Assembly: GCA_964577175.1 (NCBI GenBank)
Contig: CAZNYC010000060.1
Span: 1-23,693 of the forward strand
Source of the DNA: BS750m-G62 sp964577175
GTDB lineage: Bacteria; Planctomycetota; Phycisphaerae; FEN-1346
Direction of reading: 5' to 3'
DNA length: 23,693 nucleotides
This document shows, piece by piece, positions 6,621 to 13,850 of this stretch. The notes below the pieces were generated by a model. It saw only the letters and a program-made list of their open reading frames with translations, did no database searches and was not told where the DNA came from. Numbering within the stretch: position 1 is the first letter of the stretch; each line of letters starts with the position of its first letter. Both the position numbers and the translations under genes were made by a program.

Positions 6621-8105
6621 GTGCTGAATGCGCAAAAGAAAGGCCGATCTCGGTGCTGGTCCCGCCGTGGATTCCTCAGGACGATGGGGAGGGCGGCAGG
6701 GGCGGTGGCCCTCTTCTCCGGCGGCGCTGTGGGTGCCGTGGCCAATCGGTCCGATGCGCCGGGCGAGCGGAAGAACGTGTTATTCCTGGTGGTGGATGAC
6801 CTGAACACCTGGCTGCTCGACGATCCGAACCGCTACACGGGCAAGGTGATCGCCCCGAACCTTTCGCGGCTGGCTCGCAGCGGCGTGGTCTTCACGCAGG
6901 CGTTTGCGCCGTCCACGAAATGCAGCCCGTCGCGGACGGCCTTCCTGAGCGGCGTGGCGCCCTGGAAGTCGGGCGTCACCGAGAACGGCCTGGTCGTCGA
7001 CGGGAGTCCGGCGCTCGAGGGGAAGCCATCGCTGCCCGAGTGGTTCGAGCGGCACGGGTATTTCACGGCGTCGTTCGGGAAGATCTCGCACGGCTACAAC
7101 ATCCGGGACGTGTGGGACGCCCGCACGCCCCACAGGCGCGACCCGGTGCCCCCCGGCGCGATGCTCAACGGCATGTCGAAGAGGGTGAACGAGAACGATT
7201 GGGGGCCGATCCACCTCGACGAGTCCCACATGAACGACACGAAGTACGCCAACCTCGCGATCGAGCAACTCGGGCGGACGCACGACACGCCCTTCTTCGT
7301 CGCCTGCGGCGTGTTCCATCCCCACCTGCCCTGGTACGTGCCGAAGAAGTACCTGGATAGGTACCCGCTGGACACGATCGAGGCGCCCCCGGTCAACCCC
7401 GACGACCCGGACGACATCCCGGAGGCCGGCAGGAAGTTGATCAAGGGCACCTACCAGAAGGTCGTGGACGCGGGGCAGTACAAGCGCGCGCTCCAGGGCT
7501 ATCTCGCCAGCACGACCTACGCCGACGCGCAGATGGGCCGCGTCCTGGACGCGCTGGAGAAGAGCCCCTACCGCGACAACACGATCGTCGTGCTGATCAG
7601 CGATCACGGCTTCCACCTCGGCGAGAAGACGCACTGGACCAAGGGCACCCTGTGGGAGGAGGCCACCCACTGCCTGCTCATGGTCCGCGCGCCCGGCGTC
7701 ACCCGGCCCAAGCAGACCTGCGCCCGGACGGTGTCGCTGCTGGACATCTATCCGACCCTGGTTGACCTGGCCGGCCTCCCGGAACCGGATCATCTCGATG
7801 GACACTCGCTGGTCCCGCAGTTGAAGGACCCTCAGGCCCCGCGCGCGCAGCCTGCCATAAGCACCTATCAAACCCACATCAGTGTTCGCACGCAGCGCTA
7901 TCGCTACATCCGCTACGGGGACGGGAGTGACGAACTGTACGATCGGTCTGAGGATCCCCGCGAATGGAAGAACCTCGCTTCCAATCCGAAATGCAGCGAC
8001 CTGAAGAAACGGTTGGCCGGCTATCTTCCCAAGCCGGAGGACATGGCGCCGATGCGGCCGCGCAAGAAAAGACGGAAGAAGGATAAAGAGAACGAGGAAG
8101 CGTGA
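6621..8105 (+). CDS. Tat-exported sulfatase (iduronate-2-sulfatase-like)
   Basis: A 494-residue type I sulfatase, hydrolysing sulfate esters and likely exported. The chosen GTG start at 6621 follows GGGAGA by eight bases and places a twin-arginine signal, SRRGFLR at residues 14-20, near the N-terminus with a hydrophobic stretch behind it. A GTG at 6573 would add 16 residues. The formylglycine site is C101 in CSPSR, so a maturation enzyme is needed. Metal-ligand regions are VVDDLNTW near residue 55 and SDHGFHLGEKTHWTKG in the second half. The sequence style resembles iduronate-2-sulfatase-like enzymes abundant in planctomycetes; the polysaccharide substrate is unknown. The C-terminus is a lysine- and glutamate-rich tail. 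Base composition is visibly less GC-extreme than its neighbours, and it interrupts a menaquinone gene run, so acquisition by transfer is plausible. Confidence 0.93.
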   Translation: MLNAQKKGRSRCWSRRGFLRTMGRAAGAVALFSGGAVGAVANRSDAPGERKNVLFLVVDDLNTWLLDDPNRYTGKVIAPNLSRLARSGVVFTQAFAPSTKCSPSRTAFLSGVAPWKSGVTENGLVVDGSPALEGKPSLPEWFERHGYFTASFGKISHGYNIRDVWDARTPHRRDPVPPGAMLNGMSKRVNENDWGPIHLDESHMNDTKYANLAIEQLGRTHDTPFFVACGVFHPHLPWYVPKKYLDRYPLDTIEAPPVNPDDPDDIPEAGRKLIKGTYQKVVDAGQYKRALQGYLASTTYADAQMGRVLDALEKSPYRDNTIVVLISDHGFHLGEKTHWTKGTLWEEATHCLLMVRAPGVTRPKQTCARTVSLLDIYPTLVDLAGLPEPDHLDGHSLVPQLKDPQAPRAQPAISTYQTHISVRTQRYRYIRYGDGSDELYDRSEDPREWKNLASNPKCSDLKKRLAGYLPKPEDMAPMRPRKKRRKKDKENEEA

Positions 8106-8259
8106 GCGTACAAGGGCTCGGTCGCCGCGGTGGTCTGCCCCCGCACGAAGCACGGCTGGACCTCCGCCTTCGCCGGGGCTACGGTCGGCAAGAGGCCGGC
8201 CATGGCCCGGGTACCGGTTGGGCGGCGGATCTGCGTACCCGCCACGCAGGAAAGGCACC
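8106..8259. other. Intergenic spacer, sulfatase to mqnE
   Basis: No gene is seen. It contains a stretch of the CTCCGCCTTCGCCGGGGCTA type and a GGGTAC/GTACCC inverted pair at about 8209-8240. The ribosome binding region CAGGAAAGG before mqnE is at its right end. Confidence 0.4.
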
Positions 8260-9360
8260 ATGAGTCTCGATACGATTGAAGCCAAACTCGACGCGGGCGA
8301 ACGGCTGTCGCGCGACGACGGCCTCGCGCTCTTTGCCGAGACGGACCTGCTGGCCCTCGGGGCCCTCGCCGACCGCGCCCGGCAGGCCCGGCACGGCCGG
8401 CGAGCCTGGTACATCGCCAACACGCACGTCAATACGACGAACGTGTGCGTGAACCGTTGCGGCCTGTGCGCCTTCTGGGCCGCCCCGGACGACGAGGCCG
8501 CCTACTTCCTCTCGCCGGAGGAGGTCGTCGCGCGGGCCCGGCCGGACGTCCATGCCGGCGCCACCGAGGTCCACGTCGTGGGCGGGTGCCGTCCCGAGGT
8601 GGACCTCGACTACTGCCTGGCGGTGACCGGACGCCTGTGCGAGGCGTTCCCGGAGGTGTGCATCCAGGCCTGGACGGCCGTGGAGGTGGCCTGGGCCGCC
8701 GAGCAGTCCGGCGTGAGCGTGGCGGAGGCGCTCGGGCGCCTGAAGGCCGCCGGCCTGACGGGGATGCCGGGCGGCGGGGCGGAGATCTTCGCCCCCCACG
8801 TCCGACGCCGCATCTGCCCGAACAAGATCTCCGGCGAGGCGTGGCTCGCCGTCCAGCGGGCCGCCCACGGCCTGGGCCTGGCGACGAACGCGACGATGCT
8901 GTACGGCCACGTGGAGACGGCCGCCGACCGCGTGGACCATCTGCTGCGTCTGCGCGACCTGCAGGACGAGACGGGCGGCATCCAGTCGTTCATCCCGCTG
9001 CCGTTCCATCCGGAGGGGACGGCCTTCCCGGACCTGCCGGGCCCGACGGCCGTGGACGACCTCCGGACGATGGCCGTGGCACGCCTCCTCTTGGACAACG
9101 TGCCGCACCTGAAGGCGTTCTGGGTGATGCTCGGCCCGGACTTGGCTCAAGTGGCCCTGCGGTTCGGTGCCGATGATATCAACGGCACGGTGGTGCGGGA
9201 GGAGATTACGCACGCGGCCGGCGCCCGCACGCCGCAGGGACTGGCGGCCGAGGCCCTCGGCGCGCTGGCGGGCGGCGTGGGATGCGACCCGGTCGAACGC
9301 GACACCGTGTACCGGCGAATCGAACGGGGGGCGGAGCGACGGCATTGGAGGCGGGTATGA
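8260..9360 (+). CDS. mqnE: Aminofutalosine synthase MqnE (radical SAM)
   Basis: A 366-residue radical SAM enzyme. MqnE joins the MqnA product 3-[(1-carboxyvinyl)oxy]benzoate to SAM-derived adenosine to give aminofutalosine, an early step of the futalosine menaquinone route. The iron-sulfur motif is C63-x3-C67-x2-C70 within NTTNVCVNRCGLCAFWA. The segment RVDHLLRLRDLQDETGG then FIPLPFHPEGT is the MqnE form; the related MqnC usually has FIPW at that place. The ATG at 8260 follows CAGGAAAGG; an upstream in-frame start at 8218 has no such site. Its stop overlaps the start of the lipoprotein gene (ATGA). The partner genes mqnA, mqnB, mqnC and mqnD are absent from the window. Confidence 0.92.
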   Translation: MSLDTIEAKLDAGERLSRDDGLALFAETDLLALGALADRARQARHGRRAWYIANTHVNTTNVCVNRCGLCAFWAAPDDEAAYFLSPEEVVARARPDVHAGATEVHVVGGCRPEVDLDYCLAVTGRLCEAFPEVCIQAWTAVEVAWAAEQSGVSVAEALGRLKAAGLTGMPGGGAEIFAPHVRRRICPNKISGEAWLAVQRAAHGLGLATNATMLYGHVETAADRVDHLLRLRDLQDETGGIQSFIPLPFHPEGTAFPDLPGPTAVDDLRTMAVARLLLDNVPHLKAFWVMLGPDLAQVALRFGADDINGTVVREEITHAAGARTPQGLAAEALGALAGGVGCDPVERDTVYRRIERGAERRHWRRV

Positions 9361-9869
9361 CCCCGAGACGCGCACTCATCGTGACCGGCGTGCTCGTGCT
9401 GGCGGCCGGATGTGTTACCGAGGAACCCGCACCCGCGCCGGAGACGGAGAAGGGGACCGAGGCGCAGAACGCCCCGCCCGGCGGGATCGTCGCCGTCCAA
9501 CCCAGACCGATGGCGCAGCGGGTGAGCCGCCGGCCCACCTTCAAGTGGAAACTGCCGAAGCGGCTGGACGAGGCGGCCCACGTCACGTTCCTGCTGGCCG
9601 AGGCCGGCGCCGGCGGCGAGCCCGTCACCGACGAGGCGAAGCAGCGCCGCATCGCCACGGTGACCGGCCTGGACGAGTCGAGCCCGGAGGCGATGAACCT
9701 GTGGGACCCGCCCGCGGGGTCCGTCCTGACGGGCGATGTGACCGGCATGTCGCAACTGGCGCCCGAGACGTGGTACCGCTGGCGCGTGCGGGCGGTGGCG
9801 GCCGGCACGGGCGACCATGCCGACTTCTACTTCCGCACCCGCGATACGCCCGCCGTGCCGGAGGAGTAG
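9357..9869 (+). CDS. Small lipoprotein with fibronectin-like segment
   Basis: A 170-residue predicted lipoprotein of unknown function. The N-terminus MTPRRALIVTGVLVLAAGC has a basic start, a hydrophobic core and a lipobox LAAGC with cysteine 19. A proline- and glutamate-rich linker follows. The rest reads like a single beta-sandwich domain: RRPTFKWKLPKR near the start and TWYRWRVRAVAAG near the end are typical of fibronectin-III-like or sugar-binding-like strands. The start overlaps the mqnE stop by four bases, so the two are translationally coupled, yet nothing in it suggests menaquinone chemistry. An intrinsic terminator follows at 9993. Confidence 0.8.
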   Translation: MTPRRALIVTGVLVLAAGCVTEEPAPAPETEKGTEAQNAPPGGIVAVQPRPMAQRVSRRPTFKWKLPKRLDEAAHVTFLLAEAGAGGEPVTDEAKQRRIATVTGLDESSPEAMNLWDPPAGSVLTGDVTGMSQLAPETWYRWRVRAVAAGTGDHADFYFRTRDTPAVPEE

Positions 9870-9889
9870 ACGGTCCGGGCTTCGGGTTC

Positions 9890-10096
9890 TTAACGCAGAG
9901 CACGCAGAGAGCGCGGAGATCGCAGAGAACGGCGGAAGGGAGGAAAAAAGCAAAGGGTAGGCCTATAGCGTCAGAGGCGGACATCGTACACGGGGCCGGC
10001 GTACTGGGCCCGGCCGGCCCTGTTTTGTGTTTTTGCTTTTTCTATATTCCTGCCTTTCTCTGCGATCCTCTGTGCTCTCTGCGATCTCTGCGTTAA
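9890..10096. repeat. 207-bp inverted-repeat element with GCAGAG-rich arms
   Basis: The ends are TTAACGCAGAG (9890-9900) and CTCTGCGTTAA (10086-10096). The arms match for about 40 bases with several substitutions, both rich in spaced GCAGAG. Inner A-rich and T-rich stretches (AAAAAAGCAAAG and TTTTGCTTTTT) extend the complementarity. It codes for nothing convincing and looks like a non-autonomous, MITE-like element sitting between convergent genes. Confidence 0.82.
9993..10040 (+). terminator. Intrinsic terminator inside the inverted-repeat element
   Basis: GGGCCGGC (9993-10000) pairs with GCCGGCCC (10013-10020), followed directly by the T-rich stretch TGTTTTGTGTTTTTG. It would end the mqnE-lipoprotein transcript before it meets the convergent phosphofructokinase gene. 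Confidence 0.65.
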
Positions 10097-10126
10097 AAAA
10101 CGATCTGCCGACGGCCTCCGCCGCGC

Positions 10127-11212
10127 TCAGGCTTCGCCGAAACTCGTCCCCACGCTTCGCGCCACCGCGAGCAGCGGTTCGTCGGGCGGGACGTTCCGGC
10201 TGCCGCCGGCCACCTCCGCCAGGGCCACGTCCGTCAGGCGGCCCCGCTGCCAGGAGGCCATGCGGTTCCATCGTCCCTCGGCCACGAGCCGGGCCGCCTG
10301 GTACCCGAGTTTGGTGGCGAAGACGCGGTCGAAGGCGCACGGGCTCCCGCCCCGCTGCACGTACCCGAGGTCCGTCGACCGCGCCTCGATGCCGGTCCGG
10401 TCCTCGACGGTCCGCGAGACGACCCGTCCCACGCCCCCGAGGCGCAGCGGGTCGGGGCTGCCCTCGACGCGGCGCTCGACGACCATCTCGCCGCCCTCCG
10501 GCCGGGCGCCCTCGGCCACGCAGACGATGGAGAAGCGTTTGCCTCGCTCGTACCGCCGGCGGCACACGTCGAGGACGGGGTCCCACTCGAAGGGGATCTC
10601 GGGGATGAGGATGACGTCCGCCCCGCCGGCCACGCCCGCCTCCAGCGCCAGCCAGCCGGCGTAGCGGCCCATGACCTCGGCCACCATGACGCGGTGATGC
10701 GCGCTGGCGGTGGTGTGCAGCCGGTCCAGGGCCTCGGTCGCCACGTTCACCGCCGACTGGAACCCGAACGTCCGTTCCGTGCCCGGCACGTCGTTGTCGA
10801 TGGTCTTGGGGACGCCGACGACCGGCACGCCGCGCTCGGCCAGGCGTCCGGCGATGGCCATCGACCCGTCGCCGCCGATGACCACGAGGCCGTCCAGGCG
10901 GTGCTGCTCGAAGACCGCCAGGGCGTCGGCGGCGCGGTCGGTGACGGTCATCTCGCCGCCGTCCGCCTCCTCGGCCCATTCGAAGGGGTTGGCGGTGTTG
11001 GAGGTGCCGAGGATCGTCCCGCCCTGGGTCAGGATGTTCGAGACGGCCTCCCAGTCGATGGCCATCGTGCGGTCGCGGACGAGGCCGTCGTAGCCGTCGA
11101 GGAACCCGACGAGTTCGGCCCCCTGTTCGTGGATGAGGGTCTTGGCGACGGCGCGGATGACGGCGTTGAGTCCGGGGCAGTCGCCCCCGCCGGTCAGGAT
11201 GCCGATGCGCAT
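10127..11212 (-). CDS. pfkA: 6-phosphofructokinase, group III (ATP-type signature)
   Basis: A 361-residue phosphofructokinase, phosphorylating fructose 6-phosphate in glycolysis. Visible motifs are the N-terminal GILTGGGDCPGLNAVIR (residues 4-20), GGDGS (113-117), PKTIDND (135-141), a TFGFQSAVN segment and VMGRYAGWLAL. PKTIDND with lysine is typical of the PPi-dependent and mixed-substrate groups. Glycine in GGDGS, where PPi enzymes usually have aspartate, points to ATP as phosphoryl donor. This combination is that of group III ATP enzymes such as those of actinomycetes. The start follows AGGGAGA on the minus strand. It is convergent with the mqnE unit and lies downstream of the PEP-CTERM gene on the same strand. 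Confidence 0.93.
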   Translation of the reverse strand: MRIGILTGGGDCPGLNAVIRAVAKTLIHEQGAELVGFLDGYDGLVRDRTMAIDWEAVSNILTQGGTILGTSNTANPFEWAEEADGGEMTVTDRAADALAVFEQHRLDGLVVIGGDGSMAIAGRLAERGVPVVGVPKTIDNDVPGTERTFGFQSAVNVATEALDRLHTTASAHHRVMVAEVMGRYAGWLALEAGVAGGADVILIPEIPFEWDPVLDVCRRRYERGKRFSIVCVAEGARPEGGEMVVERRVEGSPDPLRLGGVGRVVSRTVEDRTGIEARSTDLGYVQRGGSPCAFDRVFATKLGYQAARLVAEGRWNRMASWQRGRLTDVALAEVAGGSRNVPPDEPLLAVARSVGTSFGEA

Positions 11213-11321
11213 GGCGGTCTCCCTGGGTGCGAAGGGTTCATGGGGATTGTATCGCGCACGGCCGTGCGCCGCGAAGGGAAGTTGAAGCCCGGTGCGCGAG
11301 GGCCGGCTTGCACCGGGAAGT

Positions 11322-11376
11322 AGCCGCGAACTCCCGTTCGCGGCTCGGGCGCGGCGGGTACGGAGCCCCGCCGCGC
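11322..11376. terminator. Two strong hairpins after the PEP-CTERM gene
   Basis: AGCCGCGAAC-TCCC-GTTCGCGGCT (11322-11345) is a perfect 10-bp stem with a four-base loop. It is followed by GCGCGGCGGG-8-CCCGCCGCGC (11349-11376), the 28-bp dispersed palindrome. Both lie 24-78 bases beyond the PEP-CTERM stop. No clear T-run follows on the minus strand, so a terminator role is possible but unproven. Confidence 0.5.
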
Positions 11377-11399
11377 ATGCCGCGTGCGTGATAAGCGTC

Positions 11400-13481
11400 C
11401 TACGACCGTTTGCGGCGGACGAGCATCATCGCCGCCCCGCCGAGGCCCAGCAGGGCCAGCGTGGCCGGTTCGGGCAGGACCACCCACCCGTCGCCGAACG
11501 CGACGCTCGTCACGTTCTCGCCGAACCACTCGTTGACGTGCACCTGCTGGCCGTCGATGAGGGCGTAGACGTTGATGTCGCCGATGACGAGGGTGGACCC
11601 GGTCAGGATGTCCAGGCCGTCGAGCCCCCCGCTGCCGTACAGGTACAGCGCCTCATTGGAGGCCCGGTTGCCGTTGTCGACGGCGTCGACGAGGAGGACC
11701 TCGGCGGCGCCGCTGCCGCCGACCACGAGTCGGGCGATGCCGAAGTTGCCGGTGCCCGCGAGGCCGGGCGGGCCGAGGTCTTCGCCGCCGACTTCCATCC
11801 ACTGCTCGCCGCCGCCGTCGAACTGGAAGATGGCCTCATCGCAAACGAACCGGCCCTCGTCGGTGTAATCGAAGGAGAAGTGGCCGCCGACGCCGACCGT
11901 GGCCAGCCCGCTGACGTCCACGCTGCTGGTGGGGTCGAGGTTCAGGCCGCCGACGAAGTCCACACGGCTCGTGTTGTCCGCCGCGGTGAGGCTGAAGTCG
12001 TCGGTGACGGTCACCTCGCCGAGGGTCAACGCGCCGCCGGCGGTCACGGTGAACGTCACCTGGCCGGAGCCCGTCGTGACGGACTGGAGGCTCGACAGGT
12101 CGATGTGGCCGCCCGTGTTCACGATGAAGTCGAGGCGGTCCTGCGGTTCGCGGAGCGGGCCGGCGATGCTCTGGACGCTGGAGAGGTCCACCACGCCGCC
12201 GTTGGCGGCCGTGATCTGGNNNNNNNNNNNNNNNNNNNNNNNNNNNNNNNNNNNNNNNNNNNNNNNNNNNNNNNNNNNNNNNNNNNNNNNNNNNNNNNNN
12301 NNNNNNNNNNNNNNNNNNNAGAGGATGGTGTACGTGCCGCGGCTCGAGAGGCCCGCGGACGAGTAACTCGTGGCCCCGATGTCGTCGAACACGAGGCCGC
12401 CGGAGACCGACACCCGGGCGTCGTCCAGATTGGCCAGCGTGCCGCGCGTCAGCGTCCAGGCGGGCGAGACGCCCACCACCGTGCCGGAGATGTCCACCAG
12501 GTTCGGCGCGTCGAACGTGGCGCCGGCGCCGGCGTCGAGGACGGCGCCCGTCAGGCTTGTGAGGCTCGGCGCGTCGACGGTGGCGCCGTCGCCGAGGCTG
12601 TACCCTTCGCCGTCGTGCGAATGGAGGACGGGGAGATCCAGCACCCGGCCGTCCGCCACGTTGAACTGGGTGTTGACGGCCGTCTCGAGGGCCGGCAGCG
12701 TGTACGTGGGCACGTCGAGGTCGAACCGCACCTCGCCGCTGCCGGCCGTCGTGGACTGCAGCGCATCGAGCATCACGTTGCCGCCGGTGCTTACGACGAT
12801 GTCGAGCCGGTCGTTTTCCTCGCGCGTCGGCCCGCTGATGCTCTGGACGCTGGAGAGGTCCACCACGCCGCCGTTGGCGGCCGTGATCTGGTGCCTCTGC
12901 TCCCAGTTGCTGTGGTTGTGGTTGTCAAGGAGGCTGGTCAGGGACGACAGGTCGAGCAGGCTGCCCGCGCCGTCGGCCGAGAGGATGGTGTACGTGCCGC
13001 GGCTCGAGAGGCCCGCGGACGAGTAACTCGTGGCGGCGATCGCGATGTTCCCGCCGCCGCTGACGTGCGCCCGGGCCTTGTCCCCGGGAAACTGGGCCGC
13101 CGCCGCCGGCGCGTCGAACGTGCCGTTGTCCGTGGTCACCCGGCCGTAGACCTCGGCGAAGTCCAGCACCGTGAGGCTCCGTCCGGGATTGACCACGAGC
13201 GTGGCGTCGGTGCCGAGTTCCAGGTCGGTCACCTCCTGGGCGCCCGGCACGTCGAACTCCACCGTCACGGCGCCGGGAATGACGACGGCGTACTGCTCGG
13301 CGAGCGTGTTGACGGGGACGTCCGGCGTGTCCCAGTTGGCCGGGTCGTTGTAACTGCCCGGTGTGCCCCCGCCGGTCCAGGTGGCGGTGGTGAGGGCGAC
13401 GGCCGGGGCGGCGGCCAACAGCAGAACGGCGGCGAAACCGAAGACGGACAGCGTGTTCCCGCGGGACGATGCAGCGCGCAT
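11400..13481 (-). CDS. PEP-CTERM-anchored secreted protein with internal repeats
   Basis: A secreted surface protein of about 693 residues, including the gap. The ATG at 13481 follows AGGGAGA by seven bases; an upstream extension to 13634 is unlikely. A signal peptide spans residues 1-29 (hydrophobic core, cleavage after AVA). The C-terminus is a textbook PEP-CTERM signal: PEPATLALLGLGG, a hydrophobic helix and RRKR. The body is serine-, glycine-, aspartate- and threonine-rich and beta-like, with repeats such as SYSSAGLSSRGTYTIL and QITAANGGVVDLSSVQSI in two copies. A 198-base block at 12837-13034 recurs at 12165-12374 around an assembly gap. An exosortase should anchor or process it, but none is in the window. 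Function beyond matrix or surface structure is unknown. Confidence 0.9.
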   Translation of the reverse strand: MRAASSRGNTLSVFGFAAVLLLAAAPAVALTTATWTGGGTPGSYNDPANWDTPDVPVNTLAEQYAVVIPGAVTVEFDVPGAQEVTDLELGTDATLVVNPGRSLTVLDFAEVYGRVTTDNGTFDAPAAAAQFPGDKARAHVSGGGNIAIAATSYSSAGLSSRGTYTILSADGAGSLLDLSSLTSLLDNHNHSNWEQRHQITAANGGVVDLSSVQSISGPTREENDRLDIVVSTGGNVMLDALQSTTAGSGEVRFDLDVPTYTLPALETAVNTQFNVADGRVLDLPVLHSHDGEGYSLGDGATVDAPSLTSLTGAVLDAGAGATFDAPNLVDISGTVVGVSPAWTLTRGTLANLDDARVSVSGGLVFDDIGATSYSSAGLSSRGTYTILXXXXXXXXXXXXXXXXXXXXXXXXXXXXXXXXXXQITAANGGVVDLSSVQSIAGPLREPQDRLDFIVNTGGHIDLSSLQSVTTGSGQVTFTVTAGGALTLGEVTVTDDFSLTAADNTSRVDFVGGLNLDPTSSVDVSGLATVGVGGHFSFDYTDEGRFVCDEAIFQFDGGGEQWMEVGGEDLGPPGLAGTGNFGIARLVVGGSGAAEVLLVDAVDNGNRASNEALYLYGSGGLDGLDILTGSTLVIGDINVYALIDGQQVHVNEWFGENVTSVAFGDGWVVLPEPATLALLGLGGAAMMLVRRKRS
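12165..12374. repeat. Second copy of the PEP-CTERM gene internal repeat, gapped
   Basis: The 55 bases before the gap (12165-12219) equal 12837-12891, and the 55 bases after it (12320-12374) equal 12980-13034. In the intact copy, 88 bases lie between these blocks. A true insert of 88 would keep the reading frame, since 88 and 100 both leave remainder 1 on division by 3. Confidence 0.9.
12220..12319. other. Assembly gap (100 N), predicted real content about 88 bases
   Basis: A collapsed repeat: both flanks are 55-base matches to the intact copy at 12837-13034. The missing sequence is probably near-identical to 12892-12979. Confidence 0.85.
12837..13034. repeat. Intact copy of the PEP-CTERM gene internal repeat (198 bp)
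   Basis: This is the complete copy of the block duplicated within the PEP-CTERM gene, encoding the SYSSAGLSSRGTYTIL to QITAANGGVVDLSSVQSI segment. The identity of its ends with the other copy at the DNA level points to recent duplication or gene conversion. Confidence 0.88.
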
Positions 13482-13590
13482 GGTACGATCTCCCTGTTTG
13501 CGGAATCCTATGGCCCGATGGGCGTTTCTTTCCGGGGACGAACGGGGCGGAGGGAGACGTGCGACCGTCGGCCGCCCGCGGGAGGCAGGC

Positions 13591-13678
13591 GAATGCGACG
13601 GGGTCGGCCCTCTCGCCGTCGCGCATTCCCGCAACGGCGCAGCAAAACGGACAGCCCGACTTCACGTCGGCCTGTCCC
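13591..13678 (-). ncRNA. Structured 5' leader of the PEP-CTERM gene
   Basis: Between the predicted promoter and the start codon, the leader can form two good hairpins. One pairs 13648-13660 with 13666-13678 (GGACAG-C-CCGAC facing GTCGG-C-CTGTCC). The other pairs GAATGCGACGG at 13591-13601 with CCGTCGC...ATTC at 13616-13627. A leader of about 220 nt with stable structure could be regulatory. It did not match any riboswitch consensus I know. Confidence 0.4.
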
Positions 13679-13704
13679 CGGGCGCAACCCCTGACTCCAC
13701 CCTC

Positions 13705-13733
13705 AGTGTACCCCAGAAACACGCCGAAGGCAA
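13705..13733 (-). promoter_or_regulatory. Predicted sigma-70-type promoter for the PEP-CTERM gene
   Basis: On the minus strand TTGCCT (-35) and TACACT (-10) are separated by exactly 17 bases. Transcription would start near 13698, giving a leader of about 217 nt before the ATG at 13481. Confidence 0.5.
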
Positions 13734-13831
13734 CTAACTTTGCCCACAATATACATTCGGGCCGAATTCGGCGGTCGGCGCGCGCCGACGGTCCGATTCA
13801 TTGCCGCGTGTGATTTGCACCGCCGGTCCGG

Positions 13832-13837
13832 TATAAT
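13832..13837 (+). promoter_or_regulatory. Consensus TATAAT -10 box without a clear -35
   Basis: A perfect TATAAT in an unusually AT-rich patch between the PEP-CTERM gene and the repeat block. The nearest -35-like TTGCAC is only 11 bases upstream, which is too close. It would transcribe the repeat block toward comB. A 16-bp perfect palindrome, GTCGGCGCGCGCCGAC, lies about 45 bases upstream. Confidence 0.3.
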
Positions 13838-13850
13838 AGGGCTCCGCTGA

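Noticed and set aside
6780..9375. Long minus-strand frames opposite the sulfatase and mqnE
   Set aside because: Both plus frames carry clear catalytic motifs (CSPSR; C-x3-C-x2-C); the minus frames are shadows.
13505..13681. Cobalamin or cyclic-di-GMP riboswitch before the PEP-CTERM gene
   Set aside because: Hairpins are present but the conserved B12-box or GEMM core sequences are not.
11292..13694. 800-residue plus-strand frame over the PEP-CTERM gene
   Set aside because: The minus frame has signal peptide, PEP-CTERM signal and ribosome site; the plus frame is repetitive VHHAAVGGRDL-type text caused by the DNA duplication.
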